Assembly (NCBI GenBank): GCA_046297495.1
Contig: JBKBIP010000006.1
Span: 124,001-188,000, forward strand
Origin: JBKBIP01 sp046297495
GTDB taxonomy: Bacteria > Planctomycetota > Planctomycetia > Gemmatales > Gemmataceae
Direction: 5' to 3'
DNA length: 64,000 nucleotides
Shown here in pieces: positions 1-8,099 of the stretch. A program made the translations under genes and the position numbers. The notes below the pieces were generated by a model. The model made no database searches. It was given only the letters and a program-made list of their open reading frames with translations, and was not told the origin of the DNA. The stretch's first letter is position 1. Each line of letters begins with the position of its first letter.

Positions 1-818
1 GGCACCCACTGATATTGATAGGTCCAATCGCCGGGCAGGTCGGTCTTGTACGGCGCTTGCACGTAGAACAGAGCCTCGGTGTGATCCTTGACGCTCAACT
101 GGGTGATCTTCAAGGGATAGATGAGCTTCTCGGAGGTGAACTGGAAGCGCGTCGGTGTCACTTCGCCAGCGAAGCTGCCGTCGGGGTTGCGCTTCATCTG
201 CATGGTGTCGATTTTCATGACCGTGAAGAGCCATTTCTTTTGGATGTAGAAGTCCAAGGTGGCTTCATCACCGGCGTAGGAATACTTGTTATCCTTGAGC
301 CAGGAGAACAAGTCGTCGGCGCGGTCGGCGCTGATGATCTTGTAATCGAGTGAACCGACCACCCCTTCCTCTAGCACGATGACTTTGAGACGATTTAGCT
401 TCTGTGCTTTCGCTGTATCCAGCGCGGCCGCCGGGAGAGCAGCGTCATTTCTAAAGCGCAAAAATTCCGGTTGCGGCAGCAGCTTGGACTGCGGGTATTC
501 GCGCTTCTTCATGATGGTGAAGACGGCTAGTTCCTTGAAGAAGTCGCGCGGCATCTCATCGAGCCGGGGGCGGGTGGGCGTGGGAATAACCATGCCGAAA
601 TCGAGGGCGTTCCCTTCAAACTTCGGCTGGACGGTGAACGATTCGACTTTCTCGACCGGGTCCCAGGTGATAAACACCTTCTGGGCCGGCTGCAAAATGT
701 CATGATCCTTGGCCGTGAAGTAGCAACAGGCGGAGTCCACGTTCGGCGGCCCGCCGCCGATCAACAGCGCGGCCGCCAGCACCGGCAGCAGCGCCCAACG
801 AATTCCCAACACACGCAT
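1..818 (-). CDS. Secreted DUF2330 domain protein (3' end beyond window)
   Basis: Reading the minus strand from an ATG at 818 gives an open frame that runs off the left edge, at least 272 residues. The first ~25 residues form a signal peptide (MRVLGIRWALLPVLAAALLI). Right after it comes CCYFTAKDHDILQPAQKVFI and then a body containing FGMVIPTPTRPRLDEMP. This pattern, a mature N-terminus with a Cys pair followed by a beta-rich domain with an IPTP segment, fits DUF2330, a family of exported proteins of unknown function. The start is supported by AAAGGAG seven bases upstream. It is divergent from the sigma factor gene at 1036 and shares the 819-1035 spacer with it. Function is unknown; export to the periplasm or surface is inferred from the signal sequence. 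Confidence 0.8.
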   Translation of the reverse strand, partial: MRVLGIRWALLPVLAAALLIGGGPPNVDSACCYFTAKDHDILQPAQKVFITWDPVEKVESFTVQPKFEGNALDFGMVIPTPTRPRLDEMPRDFFKELAVFTIMKKREYPQSKLLPQPEFLRFRNDAALPAAALDTAKAQKLNRLKVIVLEEGVVGSLDYKIISADRADDLFSWLKDNKYSYAGDEATLDFYIQKKWLFTVMKIDTMQMKRNPDGSFAGEVTPTRFQFTSEKLIYPLKITQLSVKDHTEALFYVQAPYKTDLPGDWTYQYQWV

Positions 819-947
819 ACGTTACTCCTTTTGTGATTTGAGGATTGCAAGGGTACGATGTCTTAAGAAGAAGACGAAACCAGCAGGGAAATGGTTTGCG
901 CGAAGCCACGTATGTCTATCTTTCCCTTATACCACCCCGGTGATTAC

Positions 948-976
948 TTGACAGGGGCCGGATTATGCGGTTTCAT
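948..976 (+). promoter_or_regulatory. Candidate sigma70-type promoter for the sigma factor gene
   Basis: A perfect -35 hexamer TTGACA (948-953) is followed after 17 bases by TTTCAT (971-976, 4 of 6 matches to TATAAT). It would start transcription near 983, about 53 bases before the sigma factor start. Pattern match only. Confidence 0.35.
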
Positions 977-1035
977 AAAGACATTGCCGTACGCACCTTT
1001 CGTGATGAACTCTTGGTCTCGCTCCGTCGTAGAAA

Positions 1036-1662
1036 TTGTGTGATGACGTGCAGCCAACTGATCCCTTAACAACTTGCTCCGACGAAGAACTGATGGCTCG
1101 CTTCTGCGACGGCGAGACCGAGGCGTTTGGCGTCTTGGTGCGCCGTTACGAGCGCGAGTTGTACGGTTATCTGCGCCGGTACTTGGGGGACCAGAACTTG
1201 GCCGATGACGTGTTTCAAAACACGATGTTGCAATTGTATGTCAAAAGTGACAAATACGAGCAAGGACGGCCGGTGCGTCCGTGGCTGTACACCATGGCCA
1301 CCCATCAAGCCATTGATGCCTTGCGCCGCAATGGCCGGCATCAGGCGGTCAGCCTCGACCAGCAGAACAGCGATGCCAGCAGCAGCGCGCGCGGCTTGAT
1401 CGAACTGCTGGAGACGCGCGGCCTCGGTCCCCTCGACCAGGCGGAAGGGGAAGAACGCCGGGAGCGCGTGCGGCACGGCGTCGAGCAGCTCCCCGACTTT
1501 TTGCGTCAAGTGGTCGTGCTGGCTTATTACCAGGGGCTGAAATATCGGGAGATCGCCGACATCCTCGATATTCCCGTGGGCACGGTCAAATCCCGGTTGC
1601 ACTCCGCCTTGTTGAAACTCCATGAAGCATGGAGCGAAACCCCCTCCCTTGGCGAACTTTAA
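1036..1662 (+). CDS. RNA polymerase sigma factor, ECF-like sigma70 family
   Basis: Encodes a 208-residue two-domain sigma factor that would direct RNA polymerase to a private set of promoters. Region 2 is visible as DEELMARFCDGETEAFGVLV then YGYLRRYLGDQNLADDVFQN and RPWLYTMATHQAIDALRR; region 4 is visible as VVLAYYQGLKYREIADILDI followed by VGTVKSRLHSALLKL. There is no region 1 or 3, as expected for ECF sigma factors. A stop at 1030 limits the start to TTG 1036, GTG 1048 or ATG 1093; the last would cut into the region 2 lead helix, so one of the first two is more likely. Its stop lies five bases before the ATG of the membrane protein at 1668, which has an anti-sigma-like N-terminus, so the two are probably a co-transcribed sigma/anti-sigma pair. 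Confidence 0.88.
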   Translation: MCDDVQPTDPLTTCSDEELMARFCDGETEAFGVLVRRYERELYGYLRRYLGDQNLADDVFQNTMLQLYVKSDKYEQGRPVRPWLYTMATHQAIDALRRNGRHQAVSLDQQNSDASSSARGLIELLETRGLGPLDQAEGEERRERVRHGVEQLPDFLRQVVVLAYYQGLKYREIADILDIPVGTVKSRLHSALLKLHEAWSETPSLGEL

Positions 1663-1667
1663 CAGAT

Positions 1668-2660
1668 ATGGAAGAGAACTTGCTTGGTTACATCCTGAAT
1701 GCCTTGGACCCGGCAACGCAGCGGGACGTCGAGAAACACTTGCGGGACAACCCGGATGCGCAGCGCCAGTTGCAGTTGCTGCGCAAGGCGGTGGAACCTT
1801 TGGAAGCGGACCGCGAGGAGATCGATCCACCTCCTGGTTTGGCGCTGCGCGCGTTGGCCAAAGTAGCGGAATATCGCTGCCATCAGCAGCTGCCCAAGGC
1901 TCCCCCCGTCGTCGTCGCCGGCAAGGTGGGACCGCCGGAACGCCGCCGTTGGCAGCGTGCCGATCTGTTGGTGGCCGCCGTCTTGCTGCTGGCCGTGTTG
2001 GGCATCGGCTTGCCCAAGCTACTCAATCTGCGCACCGATTCCGCCGCTCAGGCCCACATCATCGCTTGTCAGGACAACCTGCGCGGGTTTCACGAATCCC
2101 TGGTCAGCTATAGCAACATGCACGATGGCCGATTGCCCGCGGTGGAGGACCGGCCAGGGCGGAATGTGGCCGGCATCTTCGTCCCCAAGCTGCATGAAGC
2201 TGGTTTGTTGAACGAGGACGTGAGCGTGCGCTGTCCCGCCAACGGCCAATGCCAGCACAGCCGCTGGTCGTTGCGCGATGTCGATGCGTGGTCCAATGAG
2301 GAGTTTGACCGCCGCGCCGATCATCTCGCTGGTTGTTACGCTTACACCCTGGGTTATCGGGACCAAGAGGGCAAGCTCCACGGCGTCCGGCGCCAGACTC
2401 ACCAACCATGGAGTTCCCAGGTGCCGATCATGGCGGATCGTCCGGCCATCGTGCTGGACAACGCCTCGACCACACGCGCCAACAGCTCCAATCACGGCAA
2501 CGGCCAGAATGTGCTTTTTCTCGATGGCCACGTCAAATTCTTCCGCCATGCCAATGTCGGTTGGAAGGGAGACCACATCTATCTCAACAAGCACAACCAA
2601 GTCAAGGCCGGCGTCGATCCCCTGGATACCGTGTTGGGGGCCAGCGCCGATCGACCGTGA
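1668..2660 (+). CDS. Membrane-anchored anti-sigma-like protein fused to an H-X9-DG domain
   Basis: 330 residues. Residues 1-70 (MEENLLGYILNALDP... then VEKHLRDNPDAQRQLQLLRK) resemble the cytoplasmic sigma-binding end of anti-sigma factors but lack the HxxxCxxC zinc motif. One transmembrane helix follows at about 99-120, then an exported domain with ACQDNLRGFHESLVSYSNMH and, near the end, NHGNGQNVLFLDGHV, in which His276 is followed by nine residues and Asp-Gly. That is the H-X9-DG signature of planctomycete pseudopilin-type (DUF1559-like) proteins. The ATG at 1668 fits the conserved start better than in-frame codons from 1629, which overlap the sigma gene. Coupling to the sigma gene suggests the exported domain senses something and the N-terminus releases the sigma factor; this is inference. 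Confidence 0.75.
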   Translation: MEENLLGYILNALDPATQRDVEKHLRDNPDAQRQLQLLRKAVEPLEADREEIDPPPGLALRALAKVAEYRCHQQLPKAPPVVVAGKVGPPERRRWQRADLLVAAVLLLAVLGIGLPKLLNLRTDSAAQAHIIACQDNLRGFHESLVSYSNMHDGRLPAVEDRPGRNVAGIFVPKLHEAGLLNEDVSVRCPANGQCQHSRWSLRDVDAWSNEEFDRRADHLAGCYAYTLGYRDQEGKLHGVRRQTHQPWSSQVPIMADRPAIVLDNASTTRANSSNHGNGQNVLFLDGHVKFFRHANVGWKGDHIYLNKHNQVKAGVDPLDTVLGASADRP

Positions 2661-2670
2661 CCCAGGATGG

Positions 2671-3504
2671 TCAGCCGTTTCCCATCCCCAGTAGTATCAC
2701 GACATAGCCCAGGCCGAGCATGACCGAAAAGCCAGCCGTAAGCCACAGCCACGGCGCCAGGGAGTCATAGTACCAAGGGAAAAGAAAGACCCCTTCGGCG
2801 AAGACCCAGCGCGGGCGCGGCGGGCGGTGTTTGGCGGGGTGGATGCGCTGGGGCGGGGAGTTGCCGTTGTCGCTCGGTTCCCGTTTGGGCTTCGGTGGAG
2901 CGAGCGGGCCTTCGTCCGCGCCAGCTGGTAGACGTGGATACAGCACCCAGCCCAGCTTGCCGAGCAAGCGCGCATACATGAGAAACCAGGTCGCCAGTCC
3001 CAAGCCACCGAACGGGATCAGGCGATAATCGAAGCGCAGCGTGATGATCACGCATCCCGCTGCCGCTGCTAAGAGGATGCCACTGACGGCGTAATAGATC
3101 GCCACCAAGCCCCATTTCCGTCTCATGCGGCGCAACACCGCCGGACGTAACACCGCCACCCAGGGATTGTTCGATCCCAACGCCGACAACAGGCTAACCG
3201 GGAATGTCAGCCAGAAGACCAGGACCAGACCGCTCCCCCATGCCACCGGCCGATCCGCCATCCCGCCGCGCAACAGCAACCCCACCGGCACCAGCCAAAC
3301 ACCGGCGATCCACAGCACATAGATGGCCTTCCACACCCAATCGGTGAACGGCTCATCCGGCCACTCGACCTCATCGCCGCCGGCTGCCGTTGTCTCCACG
3401 ACCACCAGCAGACAATGCGCGGCGTACATCCACACCAGGAAACCGAGAATGGCTCCCAGGGCAATGGTGGACACCAAAACAATGGTCGGACCTGCAGCGG
3501 ACAT
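2671..3504 (-). CDS. Polytopic membrane protein of unknown function
   Basis: 277 residues with about seven hydrophobic segments: an N-terminal one (TIVLVSTIALGAILGFLVWM), several in the middle (LWIAGVWLVPVGLLL, GLVLVFWLTFPVSLLSAL, LVAIYYAVSGILLAAAAGCV), and one at the C-terminus. A proline- and lysine-rich cytoplasmic linker (PPKPKREPSDNGNSPPQR) lies around residues 200-225. The frame stays open upstream to 3597, but that extension is encoded by an inverted repeat (3534-3593), so the ATG at 3504 is preferred. The gene lies downstream of thiC on the same strand with the repeat between them, and converges on the anti-sigma gene with only ten bases between stops. I do not recognise the family. 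Confidence 0.7.
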   Translation of the reverse strand: MSAAGPTIVLVSTIALGAILGFLVWMYAAHCLLVVVETTAAGGDEVEWPDEPFTDWVWKAIYVLWIAGVWLVPVGLLLRGGMADRPVAWGSGLVLVFWLTFPVSLLSALGSNNPWVAVLRPAVLRRMRRKWGLVAIYYAVSGILLAAAAGCVIITLRFDYRLIPFGGLGLATWFLMYARLLGKLGWVLYPRLPAGADEGPLAPPKPKREPSDNGNSPPQRIHPAKHRPPRPRWVFAEGVFLFPWYYDSLAPWLWLTAGFSVMLGLGYVVILLGMGNG

Positions 3505-3533
3505 GGCGGCAGAAAGGATGAAGGGTAAAGGAT

Positions 3534-3593
3534 GTTTAGCGACGCTTCGCAGAAGCGTGCGACGCCCCCCGCTTCCGCGAAGCGTCGCTAAAC
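3534..3593. repeat. Perfect 17-bp inverted repeat, family A
   Basis: GTTTAGCGACGCTTCGC (3534-3550) is exactly repeated in inverse at 3577-3593, with a 26-base loop that itself repeats GAAGCGT and GCGACGC motifs. It occupies the spacer between thiC and the downstream membrane gene. It shares its GTTTAGCG edge with the other family A elements in this window. Confidence 0.85.
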
Positions 3594-3600
3594 GCATGGT

Positions 3601-4905
3601 CTATTTGCTTTCGGCGGCGGCCAGGGCGCGGATGTCCTGGGTGATGCGCATGGAGCAGAACTTGGGACCGCACATGGAGCAGAACTTAGCCGACTTGAAG
3701 ACCTCTTGTGGCAAGGTCTCGTCGTGCATCGCCTGGGCCGTTTCCGGGTCGAGCGATAGCTCGAATTGGCGTTTCCAGTCGAACTCGAAGCGGGCCTTGG
3801 ACAAGGCGTCGTCGCGGTCGCGGGCCCCTTTGCGGCCCCGGGCGATGTCTCCGGCGTGGGCGGCGATCTTGTAGGCGATCACCCCCTGGCGCACGTCGTC
3901 CTTGTTGGGCAAGCCGAGATGCTCTTTCGGTGTCACATAACAAAGCATGGCCGCCCCTGCCTCGGCGGCCAACGCGGCGCCGATGGCCGAGGTGATGTGG
4001 TCGTAACCCGGCGCGATGTCCGTCACCAACGGGCCAAGGACATAGAACGGCGCTTCATGGCACATCTCCCGTTCTTTTTCGACGTTCATCTTGACCAGGT
4101 GCATCGGAATGTGGCCGGGACCTTCGATCATCACCTGGCAATTGTGCTCCCAGGCTTTCAGGGTCAATTCTCCCAACGTCTTCAATTCGGCGAATTGGGC
4201 CTCATCGTTGGCGTCGGCCAGGCAGCCGGGCCGCAAGCCGTCCCCCAGGCTGAAAGTCACATCGTAGGCGTGCATGATCTCGCACAGCTCATCGAAATGC
4301 GTGTACCAGGGATTTTGCTCCTTGTGGGCCATCATCCAGGCGCCGAGGATCGATCCCCCTCGGCTGACAATGCCGGTGACACGGTTGGCGGTCAGGGGGA
4401 GATATTCCAGCAAGATGCCAGCGTGGATGGTCATGTAATCGACCCCCTGCTTGGCCTGGTGCTCCACCATGTCGAGCAGCTGTTGCGGTGTCAGGTCGGC
4501 GGCGTCCTTAATATCTTGAATCGATTGGTAAATCGTCACCGTGCCGATGGGAACCGGCGAGGCGTCGATGATGGCCTGGCGGATGGCGTCGATGTCGCCG
4601 CCGGTGGACAGGTCCATGACGGTGTCCGCCCCCAGGTGAACCGCCGTGTGCAGCTTTTCCAGCTCATCGTCAATCTTGCTGGTGACGGCGGAGTTACCGA
4701 TGTTGGCGTTGATCTTGCATTTGGAGGCCACGCCGATGCCCATCGGTTCAAGACGTTTTTGTAGATGGAACTTGTTGGCGGGAATGACCATCCGGCCACG
4801 GGCCACCTCGTCGCGGATCAATTCCGGCTCCAACTCCTCGATCTTGGCCACGTAGTACATTTCGTCAGTGATGATGCCCTTGCGGGCCGCTTCGATTTGC
4901 GTCAT
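3601..4905 (-). CDS. thiC: Phosphomethylpyrimidine synthase ThiC
   Basis: Radical-SAM enzyme that rearranges aminoimidazole ribotide to HMP-phosphate, the pyrimidine half of thiamine. The 434-residue product has hallmark segments: CKINANIGNSAVTS (residues ~63-76), DTVMDLSTGGDI, MTIHAGILLEYLPL, SRGGSILGAWM, SLGDGLRPGC, EGPGHIPMH, LGPLVTDIAPGYDHIT and the C-terminal iron-sulfur motif CSMCGPKFC (Cys409, Cys412, Cys417). It is the short ThiC type, without the long N-terminal extension of proteobacterial enzymes. It lies ten bases after the 157-residue membrane protein gene, and both are downstream of a TPP riboswitch at 5478-5566, so feedback control by thiamine pyrophosphate is expected. Confidence 0.98.
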   Translation of the reverse strand: MTQIEAARKGIITDEMYYVAKIEELEPELIRDEVARGRMVIPANKFHLQKRLEPMGIGVASKCKINANIGNSAVTSKIDDELEKLHTAVHLGADTVMDLSTGGDIDAIRQAIIDASPVPIGTVTIYQSIQDIKDAADLTPQQLLDMVEHQAKQGVDYMTIHAGILLEYLPLTANRVTGIVSRGGSILGAWMMAHKEQNPWYTHFDELCEIMHAYDVTFSLGDGLRPGCLADANDEAQFAELKTLGELTLKAWEHNCQVMIEGPGHIPMHLVKMNVEKEREMCHEAPFYVLGPLVTDIAPGYDHITSAIGAALAAEAGAAMLCYVTPKEHLGLPNKDDVRQGVIAYKIAAHAGDIARGRKGARDRDDALSKARFEFDWKRQFELSLDPETAQAMHDETLPQEVFKSAKFCSMCGPKFCSMRITQDIRALAAAESK

Positions 4906-4915
4906 GAGACTGCCC

Positions 4916-5389
4916 TTATAGTTGGGAAAGAAGATTCATCCACCAGGAATAGAAAGAGAGTTTGAACAACCACATTATCAAGAGCACGACGGGCAACGGC
5001 AGTAATAAATAGATAGCCAAGACAGTAAACCCATCCAGCATCTCATCTAGGGCGTACAGCCAGAAGCAAACCCAAGTTCCAACAGGTAAAAACAGCGCCA
5101 ACCCCCCCAAGACGCCTATCTCGACCGGCAATTCGAGGATGTGCAGAACCATCGTCAGAAACAACAAGATCACAGCCAGCACGGCCACCAACAGCGACGC
5201 GAAGACGCTGCGCAGCAGGAAGGAGTTCCACTCCAAGGGAATCGATTCCGGGCCGAGGCGAATCTTGTAGGCCAACCCCATGAGCGGCGCGTTGATCGGC
5301 CAGAACAGCGTGATGAAGTACGTGGTGAAACAAAGCCGCGTCAACGTGTCGAGAATGTCGAACGTGGTAGGATACGTCGCTTCATCCAT
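4916..5389 (-). CDS. Small membrane protein between TPP riboswitch and thiC
   Basis: 157 residues with four hydrophobic segments: LCFTTYFITLFWPI (~19-32), SVFASLLVAVLAVILLFLTM (~62-81), IGVLGGLALFLPVGTWVCFW (~93-112) and VLAIYLLLPLPVVLLIMWLF (~122-141). The charged N-terminus MDEATYPTTFDILDTLTRL is probably cytoplasmic. It has no family that I recognise and is not an obvious match to the thiamine transporters ThiT, YkoE or CytX, being too short or differently built. It is the first gene after the TPP riboswitch and lies ten bases before thiC, so it is almost certainly in the thiamine-controlled transcript. A family A repeat (5418-5444) lies in its leader. A role in thiamine or HMP uptake, or help to ThiC, is inference from position only. 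Confidence 0.7.
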   Translation of the reverse strand: MDEATYPTTFDILDTLTRLCFTTYFITLFWPINAPLMGLAYKIRLGPESIPLEWNSFLLRSVFASLLVAVLAVILLFLTMVLHILELPVEIGVLGGLALFLPVGTWVCFWLYALDEMLDGFTVLAIYLLLPLPVVLLIMWLFKLSFYSWWMNLLSQL

Positions 5390-5417
5390 CGTGGGTTCTC
5401 AAAAATCAGGAATCATC

Positions 5418-5444
5418 GTTTAGCGAACGAGCCATCGGCGAGCG
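5418..5444. repeat. Family A repeat, single arm with internal hairpin
   Basis: Begins GTTTAGCGAACGAGCC and ends GGCGAGCG. It has the same order of motifs as the left half of the 22-bp palindrome at 23921-23968. It lies in the thiC operon leader between the riboswitch and the first gene. Confidence 0.6.
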
Positions 5445-5477
5445 GAAGGGAAGACGGCGGAATCTGTCGAGAGATGA

Positions 5478-5566
5478 CAACCGCTGCGCTTTCCCACGCC
5501 GGTATGAACCGGATCAGGTCCCAGGGTGTACTCTCAGCCCGCCCCCGGCGGACACCCCTAGCGAGC
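5478..5566 (-). promoter_or_regulatory. TPP riboswitch (THI element)
   Basis: On the minus strand the leader contains the conserved THI-box order: an outer stem with GGGGTGTCC, then GGGCTGAGAGTACACCC, then ACCTGATCCGGTTCATACC and the closing GGCGTGGGAAAGCG. These are the pyrimidine-sensing CUGAGA and the pyrophosphate-sensing ACCUGAU...GGGAA regions of the TPP aptamer. Start and end are placed to within a few bases. It precedes the 157-residue membrane protein gene and thiC, so thiamine pyrophosphate should repress this unit. About 90 bases lie between aptamer and first start codon. I saw no convincing intrinsic terminator there, so the switch may act on translation or through Rho. Confidence 0.95.
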
Positions 5567-5573
5567 AGAGGAA

Positions 5574-5602
5574 ATTGTATGCCCTCCCACGGTCCAGAGC
5601 AA
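5574..5602 (-). promoter_or_regulatory. Candidate promoter of the TPP riboswitch transcript
   Basis: On the minus strand TTGCTC (5602-5597) and TACAAT (5579-5574, 5 of 6) are 17 bases apart. Transcription would begin about 5567, exactly at the start of the riboswitch aptamer, which makes this match credible despite a weak -35. Confidence 0.55.
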
Positions 5603-5741
5603 TGGTGGATTGCGGTTGTTTCCTGGACGGGACGCGGCGACAATAATAAGGAAGAGACCAAACCCAAGCCGGTCCCTTGGGGACCGGCGGAACACCGCGA
5701 TTGATCTCGACTCGTTGCCAGCATCTTCGGGAGACGCCGCC

Positions 5742-8087
5742 ATGTCCGCCAAGCGATTGTGCCTTCTACTTGTCACTTTGTTGCCGTTCCCCCATCCGGC
5801 CCACGCCCAACTGGGCCGACCCGAGCCGGAGCCACTGGTCGATCAAGTGCGGCGTTCCTTGGATCGCGGTGTCGAATTTCTGCGCAAGGTCGGGAAAGAG
5901 CAGGGGCATTGGGAAATCGATGTGGTGGTTAACAGCCATCCGGGAGCCAACACCAGTATGGCTCTATTGGCGTTGCTCAATGCTGGCGTTCCGCCCGAGG
6001 ATGAACTCATTCAACGGGGTTTGCGTCACTTGCGCACGGTGGAGCCAAGACAAACGTATGTCGTCGGTCTGCAAACGATGGCCTTCGCCGAAGCGGGCCA
6101 GCCTGAAGACTGGCAGCGTATTCAGCGCAATGTGGATTGGCTGCTCGCGGCGCGCGTCTATCGCGGCAAGGAGTTCACCGGCTGGTCGTACACCCAGCGT
6201 AGCAACGACAAGGGGGCCGACAATTCCAACACCCAATACGCTCTCCTGGGACTGCACGCCGGCAAACAAGCGGGAGCACGCATTGATAAGCAAGTTTGGG
6301 AGGAAATCCGTGATTTCTACCTGCGGACGCAGAAAGGCGCCGGCTGGGATTATTCCGCGGGTTTTACCTCGCCGATCACGTTGACGATGACCACGGCCGG
6401 TTTCTGCGGCTTACACATCGCCGGTATGGAATTGAGCGAAGGGCAGCAACGCCTCAATCCGATTACCGGCGTGGCGGAGCATTGCGGCCAGTATAAGGAA
6501 AATGAGGCCGTGCAATTGGCTCAGAAGTGGATCGGCGATCATTTCCGACTCCGCGGCGTGCGTAGCTATGTCTTTTACAACCTGTATGGCATCGAACGGG
6601 CCGGGCGCTTGTCGGGGCAACGGTTCTTCGGGGAGCACGATTGGTACCGGCACGGCTGCGAGTATCTCGTCGAGATTCAGCGCGAGAACGGCGCGTGGTT
6701 TCTGCCCAGTCAGGGATTCGATTCCTTCCCCGTGGTTTCCACCAGCTTCGCTCTCTTGTTTCTGTCCAAGGGGCGGACGCCGGTGCTGATCAGTAAGTTG
6801 GTGCATGGTCCCCGAGACAACCCCGGCACTGGTTGGAACAACAAACATCATGACGCGCGTAACGTGGTGGCCTTCGCCAGTCAGGAGCTGTTCAAGCGCC
6901 AGCCGTTGGCCTGGCAAGTCTTCGACGCGCGGCGGGTGCGAAGCGACACGCTCGCCGACCGCCTGACGCTGGTGGGGGACTTGCTGCAATCCCCGATTGT
7001 CTATTTCAACGGCCACGACGAGCCGCGGTTCACGGGTGCCGAAGAGGACATGCTGCAACGCTACGTCGAGGAAGGGGGCTTCATTTTCGCCGAGGCCTGT
7101 TGCGGCAAGCCGGAATTCGACCGCGGCTTTCGCGCCTTGATGCGCCGGCTGTTCCCCGACAACGAGCTAAAACCCTTGCTGGCCGATCATCCCATCTGGC
7201 AGGCACATTTCCTCGTCCCGCCGGATGCTTTTCCGCTGGAAGGCGTCGAGATCGGCTGCAAGACGATGATCGTCTATAGTCCCCGGCCGATCTCCGGCTG
7301 GTGGGAAGAGAACCTGCGCGACCAGGGCAAAGGACAGCTTGCCTTTCGTTTGGCTGGCAACCTGATCGCCTATGCCACGGGCTTGGAAACCCCCAAGCCG
7401 CGCTTGACCAAGGTAGAGGTGAAAGACATCCGGGACGACGCGCGCGATATGCCGCGCGGCTACCTAAAGGTGGCCCAACTGATTCACGGCGCCGAATCCA
7501 AGCCGGCGCCGCGGGCCATGCGCAACCTGATGTTGCACCTGCGCGAGGATGTGAAGCTCGACGTGGTGCCGCACACCGAGGATTTGCGCCCCAGCCACCG
7601 CGACCTGCTCAATTTCAAATTCATGTACATGCACGGCCGGCAGCGGTTCAACCTCACCGAGCCGGACCTGAAGAACCTGCGCGCCAATCTCCAGACCGGC
7701 GGCTTGTTGTTCGCCGACGCCTGTTGCGGCAAGCGCGAGTTCGACGCCTCGTTCCGCGCCATGATCCACCAGCTGTTTCCGGATCGCGAGCTGGAGATGA
7801 TCCCGCTGACGGATGAACTATATAGCGCCGACCTCAACGGCGAACCGATTGCCAAGGTCCGCTGCCGCCGCGAGCGCGCCGACGGCCAGGGGGCCGAGGC
7901 CGAAATGCGCGACGTCGCCCCGTACCTGGAGGGCATCAAGATCAACGACCGCTGGGTGGTGATCTACAGCAAGTACGACATCGGCTGCGCCCTGGAGAAA
8001 CACCAATCCGCCGGCTGCCTGGGCCATGATTACGACAGCGCCGCGCGCCTGGGCCGGGCCGTGGTGCTATACGCGCTGATGCGCTGA
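5742..8087 (+). CDS. Exported prenyltransferase-like / double DUF4159 protein
   Basis: 781 residues. A signal peptide (MSAKRLCLLLVTLLPFPHPAHA, cut before QLGRPEP) supports ATG 5742 over upstream in-frame starts that run through the thiC leader region. Residues ~40-360 form alpha-alpha barrel-like repeats of the terpene cyclase/prenyltransferase type (for example NTSMALLALLNAG, NSNTQYALLGLHAG). Residues ~416-551 and ~598-781 are two DUF4159 domains; both carry the same core, (E/D)ACCGK then EFD then LFPD and EL. This architecture is common in planctomycetes and is often found near MoxR/DUF58 genes, which are not present here. Its function is unknown; periplasmic location is inferred. The stop is in frame with a Uma2 relic that follows at once. 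Confidence 0.9.
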   Translation: MSAKRLCLLLVTLLPFPHPAHAQLGRPEPEPLVDQVRRSLDRGVEFLRKVGKEQGHWEIDVVVNSHPGANTSMALLALLNAGVPPEDELIQRGLRHLRTVEPRQTYVVGLQTMAFAEAGQPEDWQRIQRNVDWLLAARVYRGKEFTGWSYTQRSNDKGADNSNTQYALLGLHAGKQAGARIDKQVWEEIRDFYLRTQKGAGWDYSAGFTSPITLTMTTAGFCGLHIAGMELSEGQQRLNPITGVAEHCGQYKENEAVQLAQKWIGDHFRLRGVRSYVFYNLYGIERAGRLSGQRFFGEHDWYRHGCEYLVEIQRENGAWFLPSQGFDSFPVVSTSFALLFLSKGRTPVLISKLVHGPRDNPGTGWNNKHHDARNVVAFASQELFKRQPLAWQVFDARRVRSDTLADRLTLVGDLLQSPIVYFNGHDEPRFTGAEEDMLQRYVEEGGFIFAEACCGKPEFDRGFRALMRRLFPDNELKPLLADHPIWQAHFLVPPDAFPLEGVEIGCKTMIVYSPRPISGWWEENLRDQGKGQLAFRLAGNLIAYATGLETPKPRLTKVEVKDIRDDARDMPRGYLKVAQLIHGAESKPAPRAMRNLMLHLREDVKLDVVPHTEDLRPSHRDLLNFKFMYMHGRQRFNLTEPDLKNLRANLQTGGLLFADACCGKREFDASFRAMIHQLFPDRELEMIPLTDELYSADLNGEPIAKVRCRRERADGQGAEAEMRDVAPYLEGIKINDRWVVIYSKYDIGCALEKHQSAGCLGHDYDSAARLGRAVVLYALMR

Positions 8088-8099
8088 GCGCAGCCTCCT

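Noticed and set aside
3505..3597. Alternative start of the membrane protein at 3597
   Set aside because: The added 31 residues are encoded by the family A inverted repeat; ATG 3504 is the likely start.
3766..4764. Long plus-strand open frame (332 codons) across thiC
   Set aside because: It is the antisense shadow of the conserved thiC coding sequence; its protein has no recognisable domain.
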